DNA from: an uncultured Clostridium sp.
GTDB taxonomy: Bacteria > Bacillota > Clostridia > TANB77 > CAG-508
Assembly: GCA_900553365.1 (NCBI GenBank)
Contig: USDL01000002.1
Coordinates: forward strand, 25,737-89,736
Direction: 5' to 3'
DNA: 64,000 bases
The position numbers and the translations under genes were made by a program. Below, one piece after another: positions 35,342 through 44,219 of the stretch. The notes beneath the pieces were generated by a model. That model worked only from the letters and a program-made list of their open reading frames with translations. It ran no database searches and had not been told where the DNA came from. The first letter of the stretch is position 1. Each line of letters starts with the position of its first letter.

Positions 35342-36978
35342 TTTACTACCTCCATATATTCATTTCTATGGGCATATAATACTGCATAAACAATAATTAG
35401 ACTAACTGCCCCATCTATTCTTATATATTTTTGTGAATTTAATTTAACTGGTGCTATTAGTCCATTATCATCAACCTTTATCTCTGTATTTCCTAAACAC
35501 CATTTTAAAATTGGCGAATTATTGTAGTTTACTAATTTTGCTCTCAAATCTGCCTCTAAAATTTTCATTGGATTAGATAAAACCTCTTTTTTCTGTAAGA
35601 TTGTTTCCATATCGAACCCTACATCTTTCATCTCATCCACCCAATATTTTGCGGACCACTTATCATAGCCTATATACATTGGTCTTATGTGATATGTTTT
35701 AAACATATCAACAAACCATTTTGTAACTTTCTTATAGTCATTCTCCCATCCTTCGCTAATTTCCATCAATCCCATTCTTGCCCATTCATTATATGGAACT
35801 TTATCTTCCCTTACTCTTTTTTCTAATTGTTCTTTTGGCATAAAATACTTTTGAATAATATATTTTCTTCTATCGCCTTTTTTCATAATTAGCAATGTTG
35901 CACATGTTAAGTCTGTTGTATCTGATAAATCGACTCCTCCAAGAGCAACACTATTTTCTAGTAATTTCATATCGAATGTATTTGGATTTATTATTTCTGC
36001 TTCTTCTAGCCATGCATTGCTGCTATTTTGTTTTATGTTAAAATCTTTGCATAGCATCTTTATTCTGTTTCCTCTATCATTTTGAGATTTTAATATTTCT
36101 TTTTCTATATAACTTACTTTTTTTATTGTTCCTAGACTTGGATTTGATTTTTGCCATGTTTTTTTGTCTCTCCATATTTCTGTTTCATTGTCCTGTGTAA
36201 ATAATAATGCTAATATACTTTCATCTTCTATCTCTCCATTAAGGACTTTTCTAACATATTTTAATTTTTTATCTAGGAATCCATCTGGAATAAATCCTTC
36301 TGTCGTTATACCAAATAATAAAGGTTCATCTTTTGTTGATTGACTTCTTTTGATTGCATCTTCTACATCATCGGTTTTCATTTCGTGTTCCTCATCAATG
36401 CAACCAACTTCTATATTATATCCATCTTTGTTTTTAGTTTGTCCACTTAATTTTTTTACTTTATTTTTATTCTTTTTATGCTGTATTCTCCTCATGCTCA
36501 TAAATACCCTTTTTTCTAGTTTCGGGCTTTGTGAAATCATGTTTTGCATTTCTTCAAACACTATAGATGCTTGGTCTGTTGTATTTGATGCACATACAAC
36601 ATCCGTTCCACCTTTTCCACAAAAGAACTCTGCCAATAGAATTGCTGCGATAAGTGTTGTTTTTCCATTTTTTCTAGCAATTAACAATAATACTTCTCTA
36701 AATCTTCTGAATCCTGTTTCTGTATATTTAAAAGAGTATGCAGCTTCTATCATAGCCTTTTCCCAAAGTTCTAGTTTAAAAGGTTTTCCATAAAAAGGAG
36801 ATTTAGTATGTTTACAATAATGCTCAATAAAATATATTCTTTTATCTGCATCTTTAGTTTCATAAACATATTTGGGATTTTTTAAATCTTGCATTAGTCT
36901 ATTAAGAGCTGTTTTTATTTCTATCCCTGCAACTATCTCTCCACTTTGAATTTTATTGTAATATTCTTCTAACCACAT
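35338..36978 (-). CDS. terL: terminase large subunit
   Basis: 546 residues. ATPase part: KLELWEKAMIEAAYSF, Walker A-like LLIARKNGKTTLIAAI, then CIDEEHEMKTDD. Nuclease part begins ALGGVDLSDTTDLTCATL with metal-binding aspartates and continues PMYIGYDKWSAKYWVDEM. It packages and cleaves phage DNA. This terL lineage (ARKNGKT) is typical of cos-type siphoviruses, which fits the nearby HNH gene. Confidence 0.94.
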   Translation of the reverse strand: MWLEEYYNKIQSGEIVAGIEIKTALNRLMQDLKNPKYVYETKDADKRIYFIEHYCKHTKSPFYGKPFKLELWEKAMIEAAYSFKYTETGFRRFREVLLLIARKNGKTTLIAAILLAEFFCGKGGTDVVCASNTTDQASIVFEEMQNMISQSPKLEKRVFMSMRRIQHKKNKNKVKKLSGQTKNKDGYNIEVGCIDEEHEMKTDDVEDAIKRSQSTKDEPLLFGITTEGFIPDGFLDKKLKYVRKVLNGEIEDESILALLFTQDNETEIWRDKKTWQKSNPSLGTIKKVSYIEKEILKSQNDRGNRIKMLCKDFNIKQNSSNAWLEEAEIINPNTFDMKLLENSVALGGVDLSDTTDLTCATLLIMKKGDRRKYIIQKYFMPKEQLEKRVREDKVPYNEWARMGLMEISEGWENDYKKVTKWFVDMFKTYHIRPMYIGYDKWSAKYWVDEMKDVGFDMETILQKKEVLSNPMKILEADLRAKLVNYNNSPILKWCLGNTEIKVDDNGLIAPVKLNSQKYIRIDGAVSLIIVYAVLYAHRNEYMEVVK

Positions 36979-36987
36979 TTAGATTCC

Positions 36988-37326
36988 TCATTCAAACATT
37001 TTTTCAAACTCATCGAAATCATCTTCTGCATCAATTACATTCTTTTCTAAAATGCCATTTAGTGTCTTTACTAATACTGCATGAGTATTAAGATATTTAT
37101 TATATAGTTTTGCACTCTCTGTTATTAGCTGATGCGATGGATTTTTACTACTAACTATTACCGATTTATTCTTTTCTATGTTTTGGTATAACTCAAATAG
37201 CTCTCCTGTAAGGTTTGCTGTCTGTTCTATAGTGCTTTCTGCCAATTTTCTTTTATTTTCCTCGACATTTTCAAATATTTTATTTAATTTATCCTTTTCT
37301 TTCTGGATTACTTCTTTTTTATCCAT
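36988..37326 (-). CDS. probable terminase small subunit
   Basis: 112 residues, almost wholly helical (KEKDKLNKIFENVEENKRKL, ESAKLYNKYLNTHAVLVKTL) with an acidic end DDFDEFEKMFE. It lies directly upstream of terL, where P27-type small subunits sit. The identification is by position and character; the HTH protein at 38104 is the other candidate for the DNA-recognition role. Confidence 0.55.
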   Translation of the reverse strand: MDKKEVIQKEKDKLNKIFENVEENKRKLAESTIEQTANLTGELFELYQNIEKNKSVIVSSKNPSHQLITESAKLYNKYLNTHAVLVKTLNGILEKNVIDAEDDFDEFEKMFE

Positions 37327-37429
37327 TTTTCAAAATTCCTTTCCAAAAATGAAAATTTTTCGGTTGCATTTTTTAGAGGTCCCCCCTCGGTCCTTGGGGG
37401 TTTTGATATTTCTTTTTTTGTGGGGGGAT
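37327..37429. other. candidate cos region
   Basis: Non-coding gap between the HNH gene and the terminase genes. It contains an isolated GC-rich inverted repeat (CCCCCC...GGGGG, about 37380-37400) in otherwise AT-rich DNA. HNH proteins and cos ends adjoin in HK97-like phages; the cut site itself cannot be read off. Confidence 0.35.
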
Positions 37430-38101
37430 TTATTTTTCTACGATTATTCCTCTTTCTACATCATCCCACCATTTATTTATGTAATTTATAAACTCTATAG
37501 GTCTTTCTCCTATCCTTTCAATACATTCTTCCTTTGTTGCATCTATATATATTGGCTCTGCCCCAAGGTCTTGTATAGTCTTATCCCTTGTGTATTTATC
37601 TGCAAATCCACCTATTACCCAAGCATTGAGCCAATCTCCTTTTCTCACTTTTATGTTGTCTAATATGATTTCTCTTATAGCAAACATATTCTTTAGTAAA
37701 CTATCTGGATGCACATATCTAGGTTGTAAGCTTATACATTCCCATATATTATCTACATCTAATACTAAATCTCCTTTTAACATATGATTTTTTACATATG
37801 TAGTTTTCCCAGATAAAGGGCTTCCCCATATTAAAAATACCTTTTGCTCTTCTGGCTTTGTATTTGGTAGCCATCTGCCATGTCTCTTATTATGGCATTG
37901 ATGACATAGTGCAATTAGATTCTTTGGATTTAAAGATATAGTATAATCGTTTACATTCTCTAATGTTAAGAATATTATGTGATGCACTTCTTCTGCTAAT
38001 GCTCCACAATCTCCGCAAGTATTATCCGCATCGGTCAATACTTGTTCTCTTACACATTGCCATTCATCACAATTATAAAATGCTTTTAAACTTTTCCACA
38101 T
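37430..38101 (-). CDS. HNH endonuclease fused to a P-loop kinase-like domain
   Basis: 223 residues. N-terminal HNH with zinc cysteines: CGDCGALAEEVHHI and NLIALCHQCHNKRHG. From about residue 88 a P-loop NTPase follows (VFLIWGSPLSGKTTYVKNHM, VLDVDNIWECI, then AEPIYIDATKEECIERI), the AAA_33/zeta-toxin-like layout. HNH proteins beside terL are needed for cos cleavage in some phages; the added kinase-like domain is less usual. ATG 38101 fits AAGGA better than an upstream ATG. Confidence 0.8.
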   Translation of the reverse strand: MWKSLKAFYNCDEWQCVREQVLTDADNTCGDCGALAEEVHHIIFLTLENVNDYTISLNPKNLIALCHQCHNKRHGRWLPNTKPEEQKVFLIWGSPLSGKTTYVKNHMLKGDLVLDVDNIWECISLQPRYVHPDSLLKNMFAIREIILDNIKVRKGDWLNAWVIGGFADKYTRDKTIQDLGAEPIYIDATKEECIERIGERPIEFINYINKWWDDVERGIIVEK

Positions 38102-38103
38102 AT

Positions 38104-38559
38104 TTACCATTCCTTAAACTTTGCTGTTTCTTTGTCTAGTTTTAATCGTTCTTGTTGTATTGCAATATTTTGAGGATTCTCTGCCCATCTATCTTTTGCT
38201 CTATTCTTTAGATAAAAGCACATAGCCCCTGTGTCTGGTGGTTTGAATTTCTGTACCTCAATTACTCTTACCTCTTCTCGATATTGGTCTGTTTTTACTT
38301 TTACTACTTGATGCTCTGTATAATAATATCCTGTAGCTGCTTTATATAAAGAATTTTCCACTTCTTCTACGGCTTCAAACTGTGCCTTTTTTATAAGCCC
38401 AGAAAGCCAAGAATATTTTTTCTCATATGCCTCAAATGTAGTTTTACTTATTCCAAGGTTAGCAGCAATTTCTTTTTTAGTGCAACCTCTTTTCGCCCAA
38501 TTTTCTATTTCTTCTTTTTTCTCTTTGAGCTGTTTTTCGTTGTATTTGCTCTTTGCCAC
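38104..38559 (-). CDS. HTH protein, terminase-small-subunit-like
   Basis: 151 residues. An N-terminal HTH (IENWAKRGCTKKEIAANLGISKTTFEAYEKKY) is followed by a helical body (GLIKKAQFEAVEEVENSLYKAATGYYYTE) and PPDTGAMCFYLKNRAKDRWAE. This pattern is common to phage small terminase or packaging-recognition proteins. It overlaps the HNH gene start region closely. Confidence 0.65.
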   Translation of the reverse strand: MAKSKYNEKQLKEKKEEIENWAKRGCTKKEIAANLGISKTTFEAYEKKYSWLSGLIKKAQFEAVEEVENSLYKAATGYYYTEHQVVKVKTDQYREEVRVIEVQKFKPPDTGAMCFYLKNRAKDRWAENPQNIAIQQERLKLDKETAKFKEW

Positions 38560-38657
38560 TTAACCACCTGCTTTTCTTTTTCAATTTCTTTTTTGAAACA
38601 ACTATTATATTGTCTACAATTTTTACATTGATGCTTCATACAAATTTCTGTTTTCAT
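38505..38657 (-). CDS. small cysteine-rich protein
   Basis: 50 residues from ATG 38657 with AGGAGGAAAAACAT before it. CMKHQCKNCRQYNSC suggests a small metal site, followed by a very basic tail (KRKKKK). It overlaps the start of the HTH gene by 55 bp in another frame; possibly a real early-late junction peptide. Confidence 0.4.
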   Translation of the reverse strand: MKTEICMKHQCKNCRQYNSCFKKEIEKEKQVVKWQRANTTKNSSKRKKKK

Positions 38658-38683
38658 ATGTTTTTCCTCCTATAGAAAAAGAC

Positions 38684-38708
38684 TTGTTTTTTCAAACAAG
38701 CCTTTAGG
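38684..38708 (-). terminator. terminator before the late structural operon
   Basis: CTTGTTT pairs with AAACAAG, followed on the minus strand by TCTTTTTCT. It lies between the late-regulator gene and the packaging genes, a natural place for regulated readthrough. Confidence 0.6.
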
Positions 38709-38785
38709 GGAATTTTTGGTATTACTTTTTTACACTTTTTTACAATATAAATATATCACTTTTAAAACGAACAAAACGAACATAT

Positions 38786-39202
38786 CTAATTTTTTTTAAA
38801 AAATCTTTTTAATTCCATTCTAGCTGCATCTGCAGATGTTTCCATTAAATGTCCTATTTGTACCCAGTTTTTGCCATCTATGTACTTATGTCTAATTATT
38901 TGTCTTATTCTTGAGTTATCAATTTCTTTTAAATATTCTTCTATATCTATAGTTATATCTAAAAGTTCATCTTTTTTTTCTTCTAGTAACCTTTTATACT
39001 TCTTTAGCTTTTTGCTTTCCTTTTTTTCCTCAATTCCTTCAATTACAATACTTCTTGATATATAAGGAAAAACACTAGATGAACCTCTTACACTATCTCT
39101 TACAACTTGGCAGCTTTCCGCTTCTTCTATCTCTTGTATTCGATGTTCCAAGTCTTTTATTTCTCTTTTTATATCTTCACACCTTGATAGTATATTACTC
39201 AT
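38786..39202 (-). CDS. late-gene transcription regulator (ArpU/RinA-like)
   Basis: 138 residues: N-terminal coiled coil (IKREIKDLEHRIQEIEEAE), middle KLKKYKRLLEEKKDELLDI, and a sigma-like C-terminal HTH (NSRIRQIIRHKYIDGKNWVQ...SADAARMELKRFF). This layout is that of ArpU/RinA/DUF1492-type activators that switch on phage late operons. It is the last gene of the early region, directly ahead of packaging genes. Confidence 0.75.
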   Translation of the reverse strand: MSNILSRCEDIKREIKDLEHRIQEIEEAESCQVVRDSVRGSSSVFPYISRSIVIEGIEEKKESKKLKKYKRLLEEKKDELLDITIDIEEYLKEIDNSRIRQIIRHKYIDGKNWVQIGHLMETSADAARMELKRFFKKN

Positions 39203-39243
39203 CCGCTTCCCTCCTTCTCTTTTGTGGATTTACCACTATTCAA

Positions 39244-39342
39244 TTATTTCTTCTTATTTTCATCATCATTGTTATTGCCAAAATATGCACATACAATGAT
39301 TGTAACACATATTATCAATGTTATTATTACAGCATCACTCAT
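39244..39342 (-). CDS. 32-residue single-span membrane peptide
   Basis: ATG 39342 follows AAGGAGGTAGAAAAATAA and directly abuts the stop of the upstream gene. MSDAVIITLIICVTIIVCAYFG is a membrane helix; the tail is NNNDDENKKK. Unknown function. Confidence 0.45.
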   Translation of the reverse strand: MSDAVIITLIICVTIIVCAYFGNNNDDENKKK

Positions 39343-39519
39343 TTATTTTTCTACCTCCTTATGCACACAGGCTTTACTATTATATTTTCTATTTCTGTTC
39401 TTTATTTTGTTATTTTTACATATACATGTTCCGTATATTTTATCTTCACTATCGAAAAATTTGCATTTATAGCATCTTTCTTTTAAATCTGCTTCATTTA
39501 TTCTATATTCAAAAATCAT
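39343..39519 (-). CDS. small four-cysteine protein
   Basis: 58 residues from ATG 39519 (CAGGAGCCTAAT before it), 1 bp after the dUTPase stop. CYKCKFFDSEDKIYGTCICKNN suggests a zinc-binding fold. Common type of small early phage protein; function unknown. Confidence 0.5.
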   Translation of the reverse strand: MIFEYRINEADLKERCYKCKFFDSEDKIYGTCICKNNKIKNRNRKYNSKACVHKEVEK

Positions 39520-39520
39520 A

Positions 39521-39988
39521 TTAGGCTCCTGTACTTCCAAATCCGCCTTGCCTTGTATTATCTGCATTATCATTTTCTACTTTTGCGAATTTCATAAATA
39601 TACCTTGTCCTAGTTTTTCTCCTGCTTTTATTACAACATCTTCTTCTAACATGTTATAGAATAAAAATGCAATTTCTCCCTCATTGTCTGGATTATTATA
39701 ATAATCTGCATCTATTACTCCAACTCCATTTGGTATTATTAGTCCTTTTTTCTTTGGATTACTGCTTCTATTAAATATTAGTAATACTTCATCTTCTGGA
39801 AACTCTGCTTTTATTCCTGTAGGAATCATCGTTATTTCTTTTGATTTACATACTACCATTGTTGGATTATAAAAATCATATCCCGCACTATTTTTTGTAC
39901 TTCTTTCTGGCATATTAAATACTATTGTTTTTTCCTTGTTGTTTTCCATCTCTTCTATAAATCTTTTTACTATATCAAACTTTCTCAT
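39521..39988 (-). CDS. dut: dUTP diphosphatase
   Basis: 155 residues. Trimeric dUTPase motifs are present: SAGYDFY (I), NRSSNPKKKGLIIPNGVGVID (II-III), and the C-terminal phosphate-gripping motif RQGGFGSTG (V). It removes dUTP and supplies dUMP during phage replication. It starts 2 bp after the preceding early gene. Confidence 0.92.
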   Translation of the reverse strand: MRKFDIVKRFIEEMENNKEKTIVFNMPERSTKNSAGYDFYNPTMVVCKSKEITMIPTGIKAEFPEDEVLLIFNRSSNPKKKGLIIPNGVGVIDADYYNNPDNEGEIAFLFYNMLEEDVVIKAGEKLGQGIFMKFAKVENDNADNTRQGGFGSTGA

Positions 39989-39990
39989 AA

Positions 39991-40635
39991 TTAGTTTTCC
40001 TCCCCTACTTTTAAATTTAGATGTTCTATTACATACTCCATACCTTCTATTCTTCCATTAAGGAATTCTAACCCTTTGTCTTTTTCAATTATTTCCTCTT
40101 CTAATTTTTTATTTTTATTTGTTATTTTTTCCGCTTCTTCTTTAGTTTTTACCAAAGCATTATTACATGATTGTATGACTAGGTATGGATTATTAAATAA
40201 TTCATCTATTGTTTGTCCTATACTTTTACTCTTTGATTTATTTTCCTTTTTATTTAAACTTAAAAGCCTATTTATAGCTTGGTCCGATGTATGTCCATCC
40301 CATTTTGGTGCTTTCTCTAATTCTTTTACATTAAATAAATCCCAATATTTCATTTCATAATGATATGTAGCTTGTCCATCTGGAGTACTTATTCCTACTA
40401 TGAAATAATTTTCATACATACTTCCATCACTATGCAATTTACTTTTCCATGCTCTTTCTGATATACTCTCTTGATTACAAATAACACTAAATAATTTTGC
40501 TCTATGTTCGTATAACTCTCCAAATGTATGTTGTCCATCTGATATATTGTTTGTGTTTATCATTTTGTTTTTTTCATGGTCTATTATTGCTTGATTTATA
40601 AATTTTTCATATTTATTTTCTTTTATGGTTCTCAT
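39991..40635 (-). CDS. conserved phage protein of unknown function
   Basis: 214 residues. The middle (FGELYEHRAKLFSVI, AWKSKLHSDGSMYENYFIVGI, HYEMKYWDLFNVKELEKAPKWDGHTSD) is a block seen in many phage early proteins, sometimes attached to nucleotide pyrophosphohydrolases. The C-terminus is a long coiled coil. It precedes dut, so a nucleotide-metabolism link is possible but unproven. Confidence 0.5.
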   Translation of the reverse strand: MRTIKENKYEKFINQAIIDHEKNKMINTNNISDGQHTFGELYEHRAKLFSVICNQESISERAWKSKLHSDGSMYENYFIVGISTPDGQATYHYEMKYWDLFNVKELEKAPKWDGHTSDQAINRLLSLNKKENKSKSKSIGQTIDELFNNPYLVIQSCNNALVKTKEEAEKITNKNKKLEEEIIEKDKGLEFLNGRIEGMEYVIEHLNLKVGEEN

Positions 40636-40639
40636 AATT

Positions 40640-40915
40640 TTAACCTCTCTCTTTCTTATAAATATAATTACCTCTAAACATTTTCACAGCTCTATTTGCT
40701 ACATCTGCATCTTTTCCGCAAAATACTTCTTGCACTACAATGTGTTCATCTATTCTTTTGGCTATTATTAAGCAGCTCATATCTTTATTCTCTAATTTGT
40801 CATATCCAACAATTATTTCTTGTTTTCTGTCCGCTTCTTTTGCTATAAATAATAATGCTGCTATTGTATATCCACATATTAAACAAATAAAAGCTACAAT
40901 TATAATTACTATCAT
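40640..40915 (-). CDS. small membrane protein
   Basis: 91 residues. An N-terminal transmembrane helix (IVIIIVAFICLICGYTIAALLF), then a soluble part (LIIAKRIDEHIVVQEVFCGKDA). AAGGAGTAAATC supports ATG 40915. Unknown function. Confidence 0.5.
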   Translation of the reverse strand: MIVIIIVAFICLICGYTIAALLFIAKEADRKQEIIVGYDKLENKDMSCLIIAKRIDEHIVVQEVFCGKDADVANRAVKMFRGNYIYKKERG

Positions 40916-40928
40916 GATTTACTCCTTT

Positions 40929-41141
40929 CTAATCTATATATGGAATGTGGTTTTCTACTTGTTTACTATCTCCTCTTCCAAAATCTATTCCTATTTCAAT
41001 TCCTTTTTGTTTTTCTAAAAATCCTTTTAGAGTAAATTTTAAAGTCATATTTTCTGCTAGTAATCTTTGATAACAATCTTCACAATACTTTGCCTCATCA
41101 CTTCCACAATGTAAACATGTATTTTCTTTTATCTTTGGCAT
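40929..41141 (-). CDS. small zinc-finger-like protein
   Basis: 70 residues. CLHCGSDEAKYCEDCYQRLL at the N-terminus looks like a four-cysteine zinc site, followed by a charged helix. Overlaps the preceding gene by 13 bp. Early-region protein of unknown role. Confidence 0.5.
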   Translation of the reverse strand: MPKIKENTCLHCGSDEAKYCEDCYQRLLAENMTLKFTLKGFLEKQKGIEIGIDFGRGDSKQVENHIPYID

Positions 41142-41602
41142 CTTACCCTCCTAATTTTTACATATGTCATATTCCATACTTGAGCAATATAATAACTGCA
41201 GAATCCATCAATCAATACATTATTTTTGTCTAATATTATTTCTGGTAATATTCCATATTTTTTATAAAAATATTTTTTAGCTCGTAGCTTTATTTCTTTT
41301 GGTCTTTTGTACTCCTCTGGCATTTTATAGACTTTTGGTATATTAAATATATTAGGTTGTATATCCATTTGACCTTTCATTATTGCAGGACCGCCACTTA
41401 AACTCAAATAACTAGAATATGTTTTCTCTATTTCCTGTAAAATCTCTTTTGCTCTTTCTTTGGTTTTGTAATAACCTAAATCCAAACAACCGTTAATTGC
41501 TATTGAGTATTTATACTCTTGTTCTACTGGTGGTATAATACTTATTCTTGTTATACTTTCAAAATTTATTATGGTTTCCTTATCTTGACTTATAATTATC
41601 AT
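41129..41602 (-). CDS. early phage protein, unknown
   Basis: 157 residues from ATG 41602 after AGGAGGAGAAAATC. N-terminal ISQDKETIINFESITRISI...YKTKERAKEILQEIE resembles a short beta-alpha module. The C-terminal VLIDGFCSYYIAQVWNMTYV contains a D-G-x-C-x-Y-Y core. I do not recognise a family. Confidence 0.45.
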   Translation of the reverse strand: MIIISQDKETIINFESITRISIIPPVEQEYKYSIAINGCLDLGYYKTKERAKEILQEIEKTYSSYLSLSGGPAIMKGQMDIQPNIFNIPKVYKMPEEYKRPKEIKLRAKKYFYKKYGILPEIILDKNNVLIDGFCSYYIAQVWNMTYVKIRRVRCQR

Positions 41603-41882
41603 GATTTTCTCCTCCTTCTGCATTTAATACTTTAAATTCTATTTTAGCTCCTGTTTGTTGTTCTATTAGTTCTTTTGTATTTATTATTATATCTGGATTA
41701 TAAGCAGTATTTGGAATATTCTCTATTTTCAAATTAGCTTCTATTTGTGGTCGCTCAAACAACTCTTTTGGTATATCTAGCTGCAGCCTACATGCAATCT
41801 CATTAAATGCTAAATCTGGTTTTGTTTTTCTAACTGCTTTAATTCCATTTTTGTTAATAATTAACCAATTTACTATTTTCAC
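41580..41882 (-). CDS. early phage protein, unknown
   Basis: 100 residues. The likely start is GTG 41882 with GGAGGAAATA in front. Mixed alpha/beta sequence (KAVRKTKPDLAFNEIACRLQ; AYNPDIIINTKELIEQQTGA). It overlaps the next gene by 23 bp. No function is apparent. Confidence 0.45.
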   Translation of the reverse strand: MKIVNWLIINKNGIKAVRKTKPDLAFNEIACRLQLDIPKELFERPQIEANLKIENIPNTAYNPDIIINTKELIEQQTGAKIEFKVLNAEGGENHDNYKSR

Positions 41883-41895
41883 TATTTCCTCCCTC

Positions 41896-42318
41896 CTAAT
41901 ACTCTTCAATTTTTACTATAACTTTTGGAGTTCTAGCATACTTCTTTATAATTCTTGCATCTGTAATTTGTGCATCATCTTTAAAAGCAAATTTATTTAA
42001 TGCATCACTAATTATTTTTCCAATATTATCCCAATCTGGCTTTTTAGTTGGGCTTATAATATCTGCCAACATTTCCGCTTCTTGTAGTTTACTTCTTTTA
42101 TTTGGTAATTCAAAATAAGCAGTAATTGTCATTCTCACTTTCCCCTCTATTGGAACAAATTGTGGATACTTATATACAAATAATTGTCTTACTAAATATT
42201 CATAATTTTTTGTTTTTGTAGGAGTATAGGCTTTTCCTGTATATGTATTCATTCTAGGTCTTTGCTTACCTGTTATTGATTCTTGAATTTCTAATTCATA
42301 TATTATTTTTTCTTCCAT
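41896..42318 (-). CDS. RusA-like Holliday junction resolvase
   Basis: 140 residues. ESITGKQRPRMNTYTGKAYT at the N-terminus and the acidic metal-site region KKPDWDNIGKIISDALNKFAFKDDAQITDA are RusA hallmarks. It resolves recombination intermediates in phage replication. ATG 42318 is set by AGGAGGGAAACTAAA. Confidence 0.9.
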   Translation of the reverse strand: MEEKIIYELEIQESITGKQRPRMNTYTGKAYTPTKTKNYEYLVRQLFVYKYPQFVPIEGKVRMTITAYFELPNKRSKLQEAEMLADIISPTKKPDWDNIGKIISDALNKFAFKDDAQITDARIIKKYARTPKVIVKIEEY

Positions 42319-42319
42319 T

Positions 42320-43006
42320 TTAGTTTCCCTCCTCAATACAAGAATGTAAATCTTGCATATTTAATCCTTTGTCTCTTCCATTTATAAAAGCATACGGGTC
42401 TGCAAACATAAAAGAATCTTTTTCTCTTGATTTGTAATGCCCTTTAATATTTAGATTTTCCATGTATTCCTCTACTTTTTTATTAGTTACTATCAAAGCA
42501 TATTGTTCATTTTTTCTTGTTTCTTCCGCTTTTTGTCTTGCAAACTTTTCTCTTAATCCTCTTATAAATCCATCTGCATAGTCTTTTCTTACAGCATTTT
42601 TTATTTGTATTGCTGTGTATTCTTCATAATTATTTTTAAAATACTTATTGAATCCATCTATTAACTGATTTTCCGCAAATTCATATATTGTTTTTGCTAT
42701 TTCTATATCTTCTTTAGCTCCTACAATTATTATTCTCTTGCCTGTATTTCCTCTCAAGAAGCAATCACATCTATAGTTGTTACATATCAATTTCATTAGT
42801 GATTTTCGCCAACTTCCTTTTTTTATATCTAATTCATTTTCTTGTATCTCTGACTCTTCCGATTCTTCTATTTCTTGCATTTCTATATGGTATTTAGCCA
42901 TCATTTTTTGAGCCATTAACATTGCAGCTTGTGCCTCATTGGGATTTTTATTGTTATTGGCAAGGGCTAATGCTTTTTTTATTTTTTCTATGATTTTTTC
43001 TTTCAC
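42320..43006 (-). CDS. DUF2786-containing phage protein
   Basis: 228 residues. The N-terminal IKKALALANNNKNPNEAQAA and AQKMMAKYHIEM are the DUF2786 signature; a second region (WRKSLMKLICNNYRCDCFLR) fits the domain that usually follows it. Common in phage early operons beside recombination genes; biochemical role unknown. Confidence 0.7.
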   Translation of the reverse strand: MKEKIIEKIKKALALANNNKNPNEAQAAMLMAQKMMAKYHIEMQEIEESEESEIQENELDIKKGSWRKSLMKLICNNYRCDCFLRGNTGKRIIIVGAKEDIEIAKTIYEFAENQLIDGFNKYFKNNYEEYTAIQIKNAVRKDYADGFIRGLREKFARQKAEETRKNEQYALIVTNKKVEEYMENLNIKGHYKSREKDSFMFADPYAFINGRDKGLNMQDLHSCIEEGN

Positions 43007-43010
43007 TAGT

Positions 43011-43307
43011 TTATCCCTCCTCTTTAATATCTTTTAGAAAAGGATTTAAGCATTTATTGTGCATTACTACTTTTACAGCTCCTCTGTTTGTTATTGAGTT
43101 TGGTAATATTGCAATCCCTCCATCTTGTTCCTCGAGTTTCTTTTTTATTACTATTTCTTGTCCACAATAATCACATTTGTAATACTCGTATTCCTTTTCA
43201 TCTTTGTATCTAACCAGGTGGCTTCCATCTGGTTTTTCTTTATATTTCACATATTTAGGGATGTTATCTCTACTACTCCAACTTGATATTTTCTCTTTTA
43301 TTCCCAT
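43011..43307 (-). CDS. small early protein with CxxC
   Basis: 98 residues: basic N-terminus, YKCDYCGQEIVIKKK and later MHNKCLNPF. Three cysteines and a histidine suggest a zinc site. It lies 5 bp before the replication-protein gene's downstream neighbour in a tight run. Unknown function. Confidence 0.45.
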   Translation of the reverse strand: MGIKEKISSWSSRDNIPKYVKYKEKPDGSHLVRYKDEKEYEYYKCDYCGQEIVIKKKLEEQDGGIAILPNSITNRGAVKVVMHNKCLNPFLKDIKEEG

Positions 43308-43312
43308 AGGCT

Positions 43313-44134
43313 TTATTCTCCTTTCATCTCATCATGTAAACATGTAATGAAATAGCTTACAAATTCCTCTTTATCATAATTGCCTTTTTCTATTTCCATG
43401 TATTTTTTTGTTTTTAGGTATCTAAATAAAAAGTCTTTTCTTGATAATTCATCTAAAAACACTTTGTATTCGCTAAAATACAATTCTTTAACTACCCAAT
43501 ATTGCAATTTGGCATCCTCAACAAATTCTTTTGGTAGTAAATCTAAATCAGTGCTTGAATCTATATATATTTCTAGCCTTTTAAGATTTACTATAATTCC
43601 TTGTTTTTGACTTTCTGCGATGCCTTCAAATTCCGCTTCTTTGTTAGAAATAAAATTAAAAAACAAGTTTAGTTTAGTTTGGTTTAGTTTATTAAATTTG
43701 TTTTGTAGTGTATTGTTTTGTTTATTATTGTATTCGCCTGGTTGTGTGTTTGGTATAGTGTTCGGTATATCTTCCGCTTGTTTGTCTGCTTGTTTATTTG
43801 CTTGGTTGTCCGCTTGTGCATTTGCTTGTTCAAAATACAACACAATCAAGCTGTATCTAGGCATTTCGTTTTGGTTACTGCCTTTTTTGTATTTGATATA
43901 TCCATTGTTTATCAATTCTACTCTTGCTCTTTGCAATGCAGATGTATTCAATTTACATTTACTCATAATCGTAGTATTGGCTACCCTAAATTCTTTAAGC
44001 CAACCTGTCTTATTTGCTATATGCAATAAAAATCCATATAAAGATATAGCATTAGTAGATAAAGGCTTATAATCTAAAGTAGAATAAAACTCATTGAGCT
44101 GTTTAATGTAATTGATAGGTTGTAACTCACACAA
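43313..44134 (-). CDS. replication-initiation-like protein with winged helix
   Basis: 273 residues. The N-terminal winged helix resembles phage DnaD/replisome organiser proteins (LSTNAISLYGFLLHIANKTGWLKEF, NTSALQRARVELINNGYIKY). A low-complexity Q/A/D/N linker with QADKQAED and IPNTIPNTQP repeats and a helical C-terminal part follow. No separate helicase loader is evident. It probably recruits the host replisome. Confidence 0.65.
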   Translation of the reverse strand: MCELQPINYIKQLNEFYSTLDYKPLSTNAISLYGFLLHIANKTGWLKEFRVANTTIMSKCKLNTSALQRARVELINNGYIKYKKGSNQNEMPRYSLIVLYFEQANAQADNQANKQADKQAEDIPNTIPNTQPGEYNNKQNNTLQNKFNKLNQTKLNLFFNFISNKEAEFEGIAESQKQGIIVNLKRLEIYIDSSTDLDLLPKEFVEDAKLQYWVVKELYFSEYKVFLDELSRKDFLFRYLKTKKYMEIEKGNYDKEEFVSYFITCLHDEMKGE

Positions 44135-44219
44135 TTTTTTTCTCCTCTCCGCTTGACTTCTGTTGCCATTGTGGTATAATTAGCAATAGAAGTGTTTGCA
44201 AAAATATTTCTGTTAAGAG

